Assembly (NCBI GenBank): GCA_014860745.1
Contig: JACZJC010000003.1
Span: 54,681 to 118,680, forward strand
Direction: 5' to 3'
DNA: 64,000 bases
DNA from: Anaerolineales bacterium
Lineage (GTDB): Bacteria; Chloroflexota; Anaerolineae; Anaerolineales; Villigracilaceae
Part shown: positions 31,446-40,800 of the stretch, piece by piece
Position numbering within the stretch: the stretch's first letter is position 1
Layout of the letters: each line of letters starts with the position of its first letter
Notes under the pieces: model-generated
Told to the model about the DNA's origin: nothing
Database searches by the model: none
What the model saw: only the letters and a program-made list of their open reading frames with translations
Position numbers and translations under genes: made by a program

Positions 31446-34322
31446 TTACACCACAATACTCACCAAGCGCCCTTTCGCTATGATGACCTTTCTCGGCTCT
31501 TTGCCTTCCAGATATTTCTGGACAGTCTCCGAAGTCAGCGCGGCGGACTTGATCTCCTCCTCGCCCGCATCCGCAGAGACCGTGATTCGGTCGCGCACCT
31601 TGCCGTTGATCTGGACGGGAATTTCGATCACGTCTTCTTTCGCAGCGGATTCATCGAATTCAGGCCACAACTGCTGATGGATCGAATATGGCCTGCCCAA
31701 ATGATTCGTCCATAGTTCTTCGGCGATGTGCGGCGTGACAGGAGCCATCATCTTCAAGTAAAACTCTTGTGCTTCCTTCCACTCATCACTTCCAACAGCG
31801 CCAGCCTCCCGCGCTTTGTACATTTCATTCATCAACTCCATCAACGCAGAGATGATCGTATTGAACTCGAAGTTCTCGAAGTCGCGCGTCACCTTGCGCA
31901 GGGTCTGATGGACTCGTCGCCGCAGATTCTTTTTCGTTTCTTCTGAAGCAGGCGCAGGGAAGGGCGAAGCGGAATCCGTAAACAACGTCCACACGCGGCG
32001 AATCCAGCGCGCAGTCCCCTCGATGCCCTGCGAGTCCCACGGCGCGCCCATCTCCCAACGCGCAAAGAACATCAGATACGCGCGCACAGTGTCTGCGCCG
32101 TATTTGTTCACCAGCATGTCGGGCGCAACGACGTTCCCTTTGCTCTTGGACATCTTGCTGTTGTCTTCCGCCAGCACCATGCCCTGGTTGCGAAGCTGCA
32201 TCATCGGCTCGTTGCCTTCGGTAATGCCCAAATCGCGCAATGCCTTGTGGAAGAAGCGCGTGTAGAGCAGGTGCATGGTGGCATGTTCGATGCCGCCTGT
32301 GTACGTGTCAACGGGCATCCAATAATTGTATTCGGCCTCATCGAACGGACCCTTGTCATACTTCGGCGACAGATAACGCAGGTGATACCATGACGAGCAC
32401 ATAAACGTATCCATCGTGTCCGTTTCACGCGTGGCGGGCTCGCCGCACACAGGGCAGGTGGTATTTTTCCACGTCGGGTGCAGTTTCAACGGGCTTTCGC
32501 CGGTCGGTTTCCATTCCACGTCTTCGGGTAAAGTCACCGGCAATTGATCGTCGGGCACCGGATTCCATCCATGCACATCGCAATGGATCATCGGGATCGG
32601 CGCGCCCCAATACCGCTGGCGGCTGATCAACCAATCGCGATAACGATAGTTTACCGATTCTTTTCCAATGCCCTGTGCTTCCAGCCAATCGAGCACTTTT
32701 GCAATGCCGGGATTCTTTCTTCCCTTTTCGGTGTTGACTTTCGTGCCGTTGAACAACCCCGAGTTGACCATGACTCCTTCGCCGATGTATGCGGCTTGTA
32801 AGGGCGACTCATGAGTCGCCCCTGCTTCGCCCTCGGGCTTGATCACTTCGACGATGGGCAGGTCGTACTTTTTGGCGAATGCGAAATCGCGTTCATCGTG
32901 CGCAGGGACGGCCATGATCGCACCCGTGCCGTAGGACATCATCACATAGTCTGCGATCCAGATCGGAATGCGCGCCTGATTGACGGGGTTAATGGCGTAT
33001 GCACCTGTGAACACGCCCGTCTTTTCCTTGTCCACGGCTTCGCGCTCGATATCGGATTGACGCGCGGCTTGCATTTTATAGTCTTCGACAGCCTGCTTTT
33101 GTTCGGGCGTGGTGACCTTGTCCACCAGCGGATGCTCGGGCGCAAAAACCATGAAGGTCGCGCCCCATAACGTGTCGGGACGGGTGGTGAATATCCCGAT
33201 GTCATCACCGGCTTCCGTTTTGAAAATTACCGATGCGCCTTCACTTCGTCCGATCCAATTCGTTTGCAGAACCTTCACGCGCTCGGGCCAGTCTATTTCA
33301 TCGAAACGCAGCAGTTCATCGGCATAGTTCGTGGCTTTGAAGAACCACTGGTCCAAAGCTTTTTTGATCACAGGCGTGCCGCATCGTTCGCAGACGCGGT
33401 TCTCACCCCAGACCTGCTCGCGCGCCAGCGTGGTATTGCAGTTCGGGCAAAAATCCACGGGCGACATTTTGCGATACGCCAGACCCGCCTTGTACAACTG
33501 GATGAAGAACCATTCGGTCCACTTGTAATAGGATGGCTCGGCAGATACAGCTTCTCGTTCCCAATCGAACATTGTGCCCATCGATCTCATCTGTTTACGC
33601 ATCCGTTCGATGTTCGCGAACGTGCGTTTCATCGGATGGATGCCGTCCTTGATGGCGGCATTCTCCGCATTCAGGCCGAACGCGTCGAAGCCCATCGGGA
33701 ACAGGACGTTGTACCCTTTCATACGCATGTAGCGTGCCCGCGAATCGGGCGGGATCATCGAAAACCAGTGACCGATGTGCAGGTCGCCGCTCGGGTATGG
33801 CAGCATGGTCAGCGCGTAGTGCTTGGGTTTGGACTCGTCAATGACCGAGCGGTACAACCTGTCTGCTTCCCATTTTTCCTGCCACTTCTTTTCCATCATT
33901 TGCGGCTGGTAGGATTTATCCTGGCGGGCAGAAGCAGACTCGGCAGCCTTCTTTGTTTTGACGGGCATGATCGCTTTTGGCTTATCAATCACAGGCACAA
34001 CCGCCTTCTGTTTCTTTTCTGCAACGACCACAGCCATCTGCTTTGCGGGTCCGATCGCCATCGTAGTCTTCTCCGCTTTTGGAGATGCTTTCGTGGTTTT
34101 AGGAGCAGCTTTCTTTACAGGGGTTTTCTTTGCAACAGGCTTCTTCACCTTCGCAGAGGTTTTCGCCTTAACTTTTTTAACAGCTGCCATTACCGCTGCC
34201 TTCTTGGCAGAAGGCTTCGCCTTCACAATGGTCTTTACTTTTTTAGCAACAGTCTTTTTCACTACGGCTTTCTTCGCAATGGTTTTCTTTTTTACATCTT
34301 TTTTCTTTTTCGCTTCAGCCAT
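31446..34322 (-). CDS. leuS: Leucyl-tRNA synthetase with Lys/Ala-rich N-terminal tail
   Basis: 958 residues. Residues 1-~137 are a low-complexity tail, about 31% Lys with Ala, Thr and Val, like histone H1 or bacterial Hc1-type tails. The synthetase proper begins at YQPQMMEKKWQEKWE; HIGH is H182-H185 in YPSGDLHIGHW, the zinc/CP1 editing region follows (CPNCN, CPVCG) and the KMSKS loop is in EDNSKMSKSKGN. A palindromic repeat is inserted in frame at 32802-32821 (GEAGATHESPLQ). The start has a proper RBS (GAGGTAAG, 4 nt), so the tail is probably translated. Transcribed behind a T-box leader. Confidence 0.96.
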   Translation of the reverse strand: MAEAKKKKDVKKKTIAKKAVVKKTVAKKVKTIVKAKPSAKKAAVMAAVKKVKAKTSAKVKKPVAKKTPVKKAAPKTTKASPKAEKTTMAIGPAKQMAVVVAEKKQKAVVPVIDKPKAIMPVKTKKAAESASARQDKSYQPQMMEKKWQEKWEADRLYRSVIDESKPKHYALTMLPYPSGDLHIGHWFSMIPPDSRARYMRMKGYNVLFPMGFDAFGLNAENAAIKDGIHPMKRTFANIERMRKQMRSMGTMFDWEREAVSAEPSYYKWTEWFFIQLYKAGLAYRKMSPVDFCPNCNTTLAREQVWGENRVCERCGTPVIKKALDQWFFKATNYADELLRFDEIDWPERVKVLQTNWIGRSEGASVIFKTEAGDDIGIFTTRPDTLWGATFMVFAPEHPLVDKVTTPEQKQAVEDYKMQAARQSDIEREAVDKEKTGVFTGAYAINPVNQARIPIWIADYVMMSYGTGAIMAVPAHDERDFAFAKKYDLPIVEVIKPEGEAGATHESPLQAAYIGEGVMVNSGLFNGTKVNTEKGRKNPGIAKVLDWLEAQGIGKESVNYRYRDWLISRQRYWGAPIPMIHCDVHGWNPVPDDQLPVTLPEDVEWKPTGESPLKLHPTWKNTTCPVCGEPATRETDTMDTFMCSSWYHLRYLSPKYDKGPFDEAEYNYWMPVDTYTGGIEHATMHLLYTRFFHKALRDLGITEGNEPMMQLRNQGMVLAEDNSKMSKSKGNVVAPDMLVNKYGADTVRAYLMFFARWEMGAPWDSQGIEGTARWIRRVWTLFTDSASPFPAPASEETKKNLRRRVHQTLRKVTRDFENFEFNTIISALMELMNEMYKAREAGAVGSDEWKEAQEFYLKMMAPVTPHIAEELWTNHLGRPYSIHQQLWPEFDESAAKEDVIEIPVQINGKVRDRITVSADAGEEEIKSAALTSETVQKYLEGKEPRKVIIAKGRLVSIVV
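32802..32821. repeat. Palindromic repeat inside leuS
   Basis: Perfect 20-nt palindrome GGGCGACTCA plus complement, followed by CCTGCTTCG; same unit as 21034-21055. In frame in leuS it encodes ATHESPL in a loop where LeuRS normally runs straight from VIKP to AAYIGEG. Confidence 0.7.
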
Positions 34323-34384
34323 TCTTACCTCATGAAATAAGTATCAGATTTCGAGTACCAGGCGCCAGATATGGGCTGGCTCCG

Positions 34385-34486
34385 TTATTTCCAACACAGT
34401 TGATGGAGCAGAAGGCCTGCAAGCCTGTCCTGAGCAAGGTCGAAGGGCAATGGTCCCTGCTTCCAAGAGATTTTTACATTGTGCAT
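34385..34486 (-). CDS. Short ORF between T-box and leuS
   Basis: 33 codons with a near-perfect RBS (GAAAGGAGG, 5 nt spacing), ending 62 nt before leuS. The peptide ends LAGLLLHQLCWK with four Leu within nine residues, which could act as a leucine-sensing leader peptide. However its middle (PFDLAQDRLAG) is encoded by a common dispersed palindromic repeat, so the Leu content may be accidental. Confidence 0.35.
   Translation of the reverse strand: MHNVKISWKQGPLPFDLAQDRLAGLLLHQLCWK
34423..34446. repeat. Dispersed CCTGAGCAAGGTCGAAGG-type repeat
   Basis: The sequence CCTGTCCTGAGCAAGGTC followed by GAAGGG matches a short palindromic repeat common in environmental bacterial genomes; here it lies in the leuS leader, inside the short ORF. 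Confidence 0.5.
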
Positions 34487-34589
34487 GCGTGCCTCCTTTC
34501 TGTATTTGACCACTGACGATAGACGACTGACCATAAAACCTTTTTCCGTGGCCTGTTGTCCACGGTCCGCCGTCTGCACTTAAACAAAA

Positions 34590-34885
34590 AACTCTTCATC
34601 CACAACAGGGACGAAGAGCATTCTCCGCGGTACCACCCAGTTTACGTTCAAACAACGAACGTCACTTTGTCGCTGTAACGGGCTTGCCCGTGGATGACTA
34701 CTATGTGGTTCACCATCCAAGTCTCTCTTGCGAGGGGCAAGGCGAGTTCGGTCTTCTTGTCCTTTTTAGGGGATGATAGTGCCCCGTGGACACTGGTGTT
34801 GGGATTCCACCTCACTCTACCCCTGCGGGGCAAATGTCCCAACTCGCTGACGGGTTGACCTACTACTCCTGCCGTGACTATTTAG
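34590..34885 (-). promoter_or_regulatory. T-box leader of leuS
   Basis: On the minus strand, the T-box core TGGGTGGTACCGCGG (34625-34639) is followed by a rho-independent terminator (stem CTCTTC/GAAGAG at 34592-34618, then a T-run). Upstream are the paired elements expected of stem I, with the AGTGAGGTGGAATCCC region near 34800-34815. It should bind uncharged tRNA-Leu and allow read-through to leuS when leucine is scarce. A CUA triplet lies in the 3' side of stem I, compatible with a leucine specifier, but I cannot place the specifier loop with certainty. Confidence 0.88.
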
Positions 34886-34949
34886 CTATTAGCTTTTTGC
34901 TGTTAGCGGTGCTTTTTCTAATTGCTAAAAGCAAACCGCTAAATGCTAG

Positions 34950-35022
34950 TGGACCCAGAGGGATTCGAACCCTCGACCTTCTCAATGCCATTGAGACGCG
35001 CTCCCAACTGCGCTATGGGCCC
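34950..35022 (-). tRNA. tRNA-Ala (anticodon GGC)
   Basis: 73 nt, complete cloverleaf: acceptor GGGCCCA paired with TGGGTCC-type 3' strand, D arm AGCGCAGTTGGGAGCGC, anticodon stem TCTCA/TGAGA with loop ATGGCAT giving GGC, T arm GAGGGTTCGAATCCCTC. No encoded CCA; discriminator A as expected for alanine. Confidence 0.95.
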
Positions 35023-35048
35023 ATATTTACTTTTATCTGCCTTACTAG

Positions 35049-35121
35049 TGGACCTGAGGGGATTCGAACCCCTGACCTCCTCAGTGCGATTGAGGCGCGC
35101 TCCCAACTGCGCTACAGGCCC
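35049..35121 (-). tRNA. tRNA-Ala (anticodon CGC)
   Basis: 73 nt, cloverleaf with anticodon stem CCTCA/TGAGG and loop ATCGCAC giving CGC, T arm CAGGGGTTCGAATCCCCT. Very similar to the neighbouring tRNA-Ala(GGC), 26 nt away, so a tandem duplication with anticodon divergence; probably one transcript. Confidence 0.95.
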
Positions 35122-35204
35122 GATTTCAAGGCGAAGCGTATTCTACCTGAGGCATTTCGGAATGTCAATGAAGCAGGGTGAAATATTTGCAATGCACGCC
35201 GCGG

Positions 35205-36464
35205 TTATTCCTGCGCTGTCTGTAACAACACCTTGAAGGTGGAGCCTTGTTTCTCACCCCTGGACTCCGCCCAGATCTTTCCTCCCTGCGCTTCGATCAA
35301 CCCTTTGGCAATCGTGAGTCCGATTCCCAACCCGCCGTAATGGCGTGTGTTCGGCGGCTCGATCTGGTAGAACTCCTCGAAGATCTTTTGTAATTTATCA
35401 ATGGGAATCCCAATGCCCTGATCCTGCACCCACGCCATCACCTGGTTTTCCTGGCGGAGAGCGCCAATGGTGATCTTGCTCCCTTCCGGCGAAAAACGAA
35501 TGGCGTTATTGAGCAGGTTGACGAATGCCAGGGTCGTTTTTTCGGGATCTGCGGTCACAAAGATGGGATCCTCCTGAAAGTCGAGGACCAATTCCATGTC
35601 ACGCCGCGCGGCGAAGTATTTGATCTCATCCAGGGCAAAGTTCAACAAATCCTGAATCGAGATCTTCACCGGCCGCATTTCCATTTCATCGGATTGAAGC
35701 AGGGTCAGGTTGTTCATCTGGTCGAGGAGCGAACGCATTTGCGCCGCCGCCCCCAGCACCTGGTTGGCATGCTCAGAAGATTCCCCCCTGGCCGCATCCT
35801 GCAAGAAGGTGGCATACCCAATGATGATACCCAGCGGAGTACGCAATTCGTGGGATGCCAGGGCAAGGAAATTGCTCTTGATCTGATTGGTTACCTTTAC
35901 CTTTTCCAGCGCTTGTTGGGTGGCTCGCAGAAGGCGCGCATTGTTGATCGCAATTGCAGCATGCGCCGCAGTGACCGAAAGGATCGCCACATCCCCGTCG
36001 GTGAAACTGCCCTCGCGTTTATTTACCGCCTCCAACACGCCCATGGTGCGGTCCTTGATGAGCATGGGCACGCCAAGCAGGGTGTTAATTTTGAATTTGA
36101 TGTGGTCCGAAACCAGCGAATAATGACGTGGGTCCTGTTCGGCGTTGTTCAGGACGAGCGGCTGGTTCGTGCGGAAGATCGTGCCCGCCAGGCTGTTATC
36201 GATGGGCACGGGAATTTCAGCCAGCTGCGCCGGGTCGGAGCCGGTGGCAGCTGCAAAGTACAGGCGTGGATTCTTTTCATCATACAAAAGGATCGATGCC
36301 GCTTCGCATTCCAACAGTTCGGTGGCGGTGGCGGTGATCAGCTGGAGCAGTTCATCGAGATCGAGCGTCGAATTCAAGGTGACGCTTAACTCCACCAGGC
36401 GCAGGAGCGACTTCTGGCGTCCCTCAAGGTTTTTGAGTTGTCCGGTTTTAGATGGGGCAGGCAT
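35205..36464 (-). CDS. Cytosolic GAF-domain sensor histidine kinase
   Basis: About 419 residues from the ATG at 36464. A GAF domain spans ~20-185 (LDELLQLITATATELLECEAASILLYD, NTLLGVPMLIKDRTMGVLEAVNK), then a coiled-coil linker, HisKA with the H-box FLALASHELRTPLG, and HATPase_c with NLLNNAIRFSPEGS, DQGIGIP and GGLGIGLTIAKGL. No membrane helices. The chosen ATG is preceded by TACACT with a 6-nt gap; the 14-residue-longer frame is less likely. Adjacent to tRNA-Ala(CGC); no partner regulator. Confidence 0.93.
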   Translation of the reverse strand: MPAPSKTGQLKNLEGRQKSLLRLVELSVTLNSTLDLDELLQLITATATELLECEAASILLYDEKNPRLYFAAATGSDPAQLAEIPVPIDNSLAGTIFRTNQPLVLNNAEQDPRHYSLVSDHIKFKINTLLGVPMLIKDRTMGVLEAVNKREGSFTDGDVAILSVTAAHAAIAINNARLLRATQQALEKVKVTNQIKSNFLALASHELRTPLGIIIGYATFLQDAARGESSEHANQVLGAAAQMRSLLDQMNNLTLLQSDEMEMRPVKISIQDLLNFALDEIKYFAARRDMELVLDFQEDPIFVTADPEKTTLAFVNLLNNAIRFSPEGSKITIGALRQENQVMAWVQDQGIGIPIDKLQKIFEEFYQIEPPNTRHYGGLGIGLTIAKGLIEAQGGKIWAESRGEKQGSTFKVLLQTAQE

Positions 36465-36470
36465 AGGCAA

Positions 36471-36476
36471 AGTGTA
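36471..36476 (-). promoter_or_regulatory. -10 box close to start codon (leaderless-type promoter)
   Basis: TACACT on the minus strand, 6 nt before the ATG at 36464. Confidence 0.45.
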
Positions 36477-36641
36477 CAGTGATTTAGCGCCGAATTCAAG
36501 CCCCAAGAGTCCGAGAAACGGGTGGTTTCATTTGGGTTTGTTTCATTATCAGTTGCTTATCTTTTTGCCTTCACTTCCCCTAGGTCCTGCAATTCAAGCA
36601 GTTTGATCATTCAAAATATGGGCAAAGCATAAAAAAATAAA

Positions 36642-36664
36642 AAGCCTTCGGAGACCGAAGGCTT
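36642..36664 (-). terminator. Terminator of the secreted 197-aa protein
   Basis: 10-bp perfect stem (36642-36651 and 36655-36664), 3-nt loop, followed on the minus strand by an almost pure T-run; 26 nt after the stop. Confidence 0.9.
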
Positions 36665-36689
36665 CACTTTGTGAGGGCGTGGAAATTTA

Positions 36690-37283
36690 TTACTCAGTCC
36701 AATGATCGTTAAGACCAAGACCGGGCGCATTTACTTTGACTTGCAGGCCGTGATACCCACCAACAGGATCGTTGTAAACCTCCTGAATGATTTCGTATTG
36801 GCCCCACAGGGAACCGCCCGGTCCAACCCACACGATCTTGACGAAGTAGGTGTAGTGAGCATCCTGCGTGCCGTCTCCGTCCGAGTCATATTCGCCGATA
36901 ACGTGATTGGTCTCCCACCCTTGGCTGATGCCAGCTGAGCCGCGATCCAACTTGCCATCGCCAGTGCAGTCCTTATTAGACAGCCAATCCTCGGACCATT
37001 TCATCGTCAGCATATCGTCCACATAGTCGCCAGTGGAACCCCAGTATGTTCCATCCAGGTTGCGGTCAACGCTATCGTAAGTGCCATTGAACATGTGCGC
37101 CTGATAGTTGTATCCAAACTGGTCATACCCTAACACCAGCGGATTCCCGGCGCTATCCATCAGGGTTCCATCCTTAATCGTGACGCAGGCGGGATCAAGG
37201 GAGTTGGGCTGCGCCTGAGCAATGGTGGTTGAGAAAGCCAAAATCAATAACACGACAAACAGAGTGAATAGTTTCTTTTTCAT
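36690..37283 (-). CDS. Secreted protein of unknown function
   Basis: 197 residues with a clear Sec signal peptide cleaved after AQAQ (~25). The mature part is acidic and aromatic with many Asp/Gly/Tyr: GYDQFGYNYQAHMFNGTYDS, DRNLDGTYWG, CTGDGKLDRG and EYDSDGDGTQD, the last three resembling calcium-binding DxDxDG loops. Strong RBS AAGGAG. No family recognised; probably an extracellular Ca-stabilised protein. Confidence 0.8.
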   Translation of the reverse strand: MKKKLFTLFVVLLILAFSTTIAQAQPNSLDPACVTIKDGTLMDSAGNPLVLGYDQFGYNYQAHMFNGTYDSVDRNLDGTYWGSTGDYVDDMLTMKWSEDWLSNKDCTGDGKLDRGSAGISQGWETNHVIGEYDSDGDGTQDAHYTYFVKIVWVGPGGSLWGQYEIIQEVYNDPVGGYHGLQVKVNAPGLGLNDHWTE

Positions 37284-37689
37284 TTTTTTCTCCTTTTCTT
37301 AATGGTTTGAAAAAATAGACTCGACAGAATCAGTGGAAGTGTTTCACCTCCTTTCATTCCAACTGGAAACAAATAACCGGCCACAAAGGCCGGTTTCGCT
37401 ATTGGCTCCCTGATAACCTGTAAGCGTCCAAGATAAGTTATCAGATCATCGCTGCCTGAATTTCACGTACAAGTAGTGAAAAGAAATATTATCCCCTGAC
37501 ACCTCCCCGGCGAATTTTCATATAACGTCCCTACCTAAATAGCATAGCAAAAACAGGGAGAAAATACAACTGGGCAATTGTTGCATGTTTATTGCAATTC
37601 CCGGATACATTTTGTGGAAGTGCCATTCTTCCACTTGACCATCCCCCCCTCCCGTCCTACAATTCAACTGTCTGACAAATCAAAATGAG
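37284..37689. other. Long intergenic region between divergent genes
   Basis: Contains a hairpin AACCGGCC/GGCCGGTT (37375-37395) and, on the minus strand, a perfect AAAGGAGGTGA anti-16S match (37344-37354) with no good ORF behind it. The rest (37400-37690) is AT-rich without a gene I can support; presumably the promoters of both flanking genes. Confidence 0.5.
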
Positions 37690-37797
37690 GGTGCGTCGCA
37701 CCTGACTCGATGCGATATTCCAACCCGTAGCATCTACTCGTTTAAGAAGCATAGTCCACCCGTGAGGTCCCCATTCGGGGATGATATGCGACGCACT
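37690..37797 (+). promoter_or_regulatory. Structured 5' leader of the glyA-gcvT fusion gene
   Basis: GTGCGTCGCA near 37692 is exactly complementary to TGCGACGCAC at 37788-37797, closing a ~105-nt region containing two local hairpins (GATGC/GCATC and TCCCC/GGGGA). The closed-stem, multi-hairpin form just upstream of the RBS suggests a cis-regulatory RNA. It does not match the glycine, THF or SAM-I consensus that I know. Confidence 0.45.
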
Positions 37798-37822
37798 ACC
37801 ATATCCATTAAGGAGACTTACA

Positions 37823-40800
37823 ATGCCCGATTTTCTATTCCGCGGTTCGCTTGAAAAACTCGACGCGGATGTTTACAAGCTGACCCAGCTCGAAGCGGAG
37901 CGGCAGTATCGAAAGTTGATCCTGATCGCGTCCGAGTCCACCGCGCCGATGGCAGTCCGCGAGGCGCTGGCTTCCGCATTCCAAAATATCTATGCGGAAG
38001 GCTATCCCGATGAAGATACGCGTGTGATGGATGACGAGGACATTCTCGATTATCCCGCCCGCCTCGGCAATTACCGCCGCAACAGTGACCCGCGCTATTA
38101 CAAGGGCGTGGAGTACGCGGATACGGTCGAAGCACTCGCCCGCCGCCGCGCCGCGCAGACCTTCTCCGCCAACGGATATTCTGCCGACCAGATCTTCGTC
38201 AACGTGCAGGCGTTATCGGGTGCGGCCGCCAACAACGCGGTCTATCATGCGTTGATCAACCTCGGCGATACTGTGATGGGACTCAATCTCCTGCACGGCG
38301 GACATCTCTCCCATGGCTCGTCCGTCAATCGCAGTGGAAAATATTACAAGGCCGTGCATTACACCATCGACCAGAACGAAAAAATTGACTATGACGCCGT
38401 GCGCGCATTGGCACTGGAAAACAAACCCAAGCTGATGATCGCTGGCTATTCATCTTATTCATGGGTTCCAGATTGGAAGAAATTCCGTGAGATCGCGGAC
38501 GAAGTCGGCGCGTATTTCCTCGCGGACATTTCACACATCGGCGGTTTGGTGGCGGCGGGCGTTGTGCCTTCCCCCATCGGATACGCTCATGTGGTCATGT
38601 CTACCACGCATAAATCGATTGACGGCCCGCGCGGTGCAGTCTTGATGACAACGGATGCGGCGATTGCGAAGAAGATTGACAAAGCCGTCTTCCCTGGCGA
38701 ACAGGGCGGCCCGCATGTGAACGTGTTCGCGGCTCTTTCCTTAACCTTCAAGTTGACTCAGACCAGGCAGTTTAAACAACTCCAGGCACAGACTCTCAAA
38801 AATGCAAAAGCCATGGCGGACCAGTTCACCAAGCGCGGACTGCGCGTCCCGTTTGGCGGCACGGATACCCACCTCGTCAATGTCGATTGCACCAGCATTG
38901 TCGGTGAGGACGGAACCAAATTGAGCGGTGACCAAGCCTCGCGCATTTTGGATATCGTGGGTGTGGTGGTAAATCGCAACACCATTCCCGGTGACAAGAA
39001 TTCGATGGACCCGAGCGGCATTCGTCTCGGCACGCCGTGGATCACTCAGCGCGGATTTGACGAGAAGAAGACTCGCGAACTCGCCAACATCATGGCAGAT
39101 GTGTTGTTGGCATGTGCGCCATATTCGGTGGACACGGTCAAGAAAGGCAAACAACGCCGCGCAAAGTTGGATTTCAACGTGTTGAACGAAGCCAAGTTGA
39201 AGATTCGAAAATTAGCAACCTCCGCAGGCATTGACTTCAAGCCGACCAAGAATGGCTATCCTCATTTCTATTACATCGATGACAAAGCCACCACAGGCGT
39301 GTACGAATTGAGCGGACAGCGCATTCGTCAGGTGTTGGATTTTGCGGTGTCTTCTGACCTTTCTGCCTTGAAGAAGGGAAAATCGCAAGAAACGTTCATT
39401 GCAACGCCAAAGGGAGGGGCGCGCGGCACTTTGGCCAAAGTGGACGATACGACCTATCACTTACAGGTTCCTGCAGCGAAAGCGGGCATGGTCGGTACAT
39501 GGCTGCGTGACCTGTCTGATGGGTATGTTTCGTTCAAGCTTGATGGCGAGAAGGATTTCTCGGCGGCGCGCATGCCCGGCCCGTTCGTTGTGACGGAGAT
39601 CAAGAAGAAGCTCAAAGCGGTGGCCGGGAAACCTGTCAGCCAGAGTAAACCCTGGTTCATCGGCGACCTGCCCAAGGTCAGCGCTGAACCGCATCGCATC
39701 GTCTCGAAAGATGTCTTGCCGCCTTTCGTCTGGAATGAATCTGAGGGCGAGTTGAAGAAGACGGCGTTGAATCAAACCCATCGTGATCTGGGCGGCAGAA
39801 TGGTCCCCTTTGCGGGTTGGGAAATGCCTGTGCAGTACACGGGGATTTTCGAGGAGCACCTTGCCACGCGCAATGCGGCGGGGCTGTTCGATGTTTCGCA
39901 CATGGGCGTGTACGATGTGCGCGGCGCGGATGCGGCTTCGTTCCTCGATACGGTCTGCGGCAACGACTGCGGCGGACTGCTGCCGGGCGAGTCTTTGTAT
40001 TCGCATTTCCTCACGCCCGATGCGGACGTGATCGACGACACGCTCGTCTATCGCCGCGGCTGGGACAATTATCTCGTGGTCGTGAACGCGTCTAACGATG
40101 ACAAGGACCGCACGTGGCTCGAAAGTGTGCGCGATGGCAAAGTGAAGATCGATAACACGCGTCCCTTCGCGCGGACGTATGGATATAACGCCGAGATCCG
40201 CAACCTGCGTGACCCGAAAGCTGGTTCTGCCATGCGGGTGGATATTGCCCTGCAAGGTCCCAAGAGCCGCGACACGTTGCTGGCGATGGGCGTGGACGAT
40301 GCGACCCGCGCGCGCATTATGAAGTTGAAGAGAACTGAGTTGTGCGATGCGGTGGTTGGTGGATTCGATTTGATTGTGTCTCGCACAGGCTACACAGGCG
40401 AGAAGCTGGCTTTTGAATTATTCGTCCACCCCGAACGCGCCGTTGACTTCTGGCTGGCGGTGATGAAAGCGGGTGAGCAGTTTGGTGTCAAGCCGATCGG
40501 CTTGGGCGCACGCGACTCGCTCCGCACAGAAGCAGGCTTGCCATTGTATGGTCACGAAATGGGACTTGGCTCTGGCAAATTTAAAGGCAGAGATTTAGGC
40601 GTAGCTGAAGGCGGATTTGGTTCCTACGTCAAAACCTACAAGCCGTGGTTCATCGGTCGGGACGATTACGTGGCACGTGAGAAAGAACGCAAAGGCGGCG
40701 TCATCCGCTTCACCTTCGATGACCAGCGCGTGCGCATGGCGCACAACGGCGACCCCGTGGTCAACGCCAATGGCGAGCGCATTGGTTTCGTCACCTCCTG

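Noticed and set aside
37690..37797. Known glycine or THF riboswitch before glyA-gcvT
   Set aside because: The conserved core sequences of those classes that I know are not present; only a generic structured leader can be claimed.
39461..40255. Minus-strand ORF inside the glyA-gcvT gene
   Set aside because: Fully overlaps strong GcvT motifs on the plus strand.
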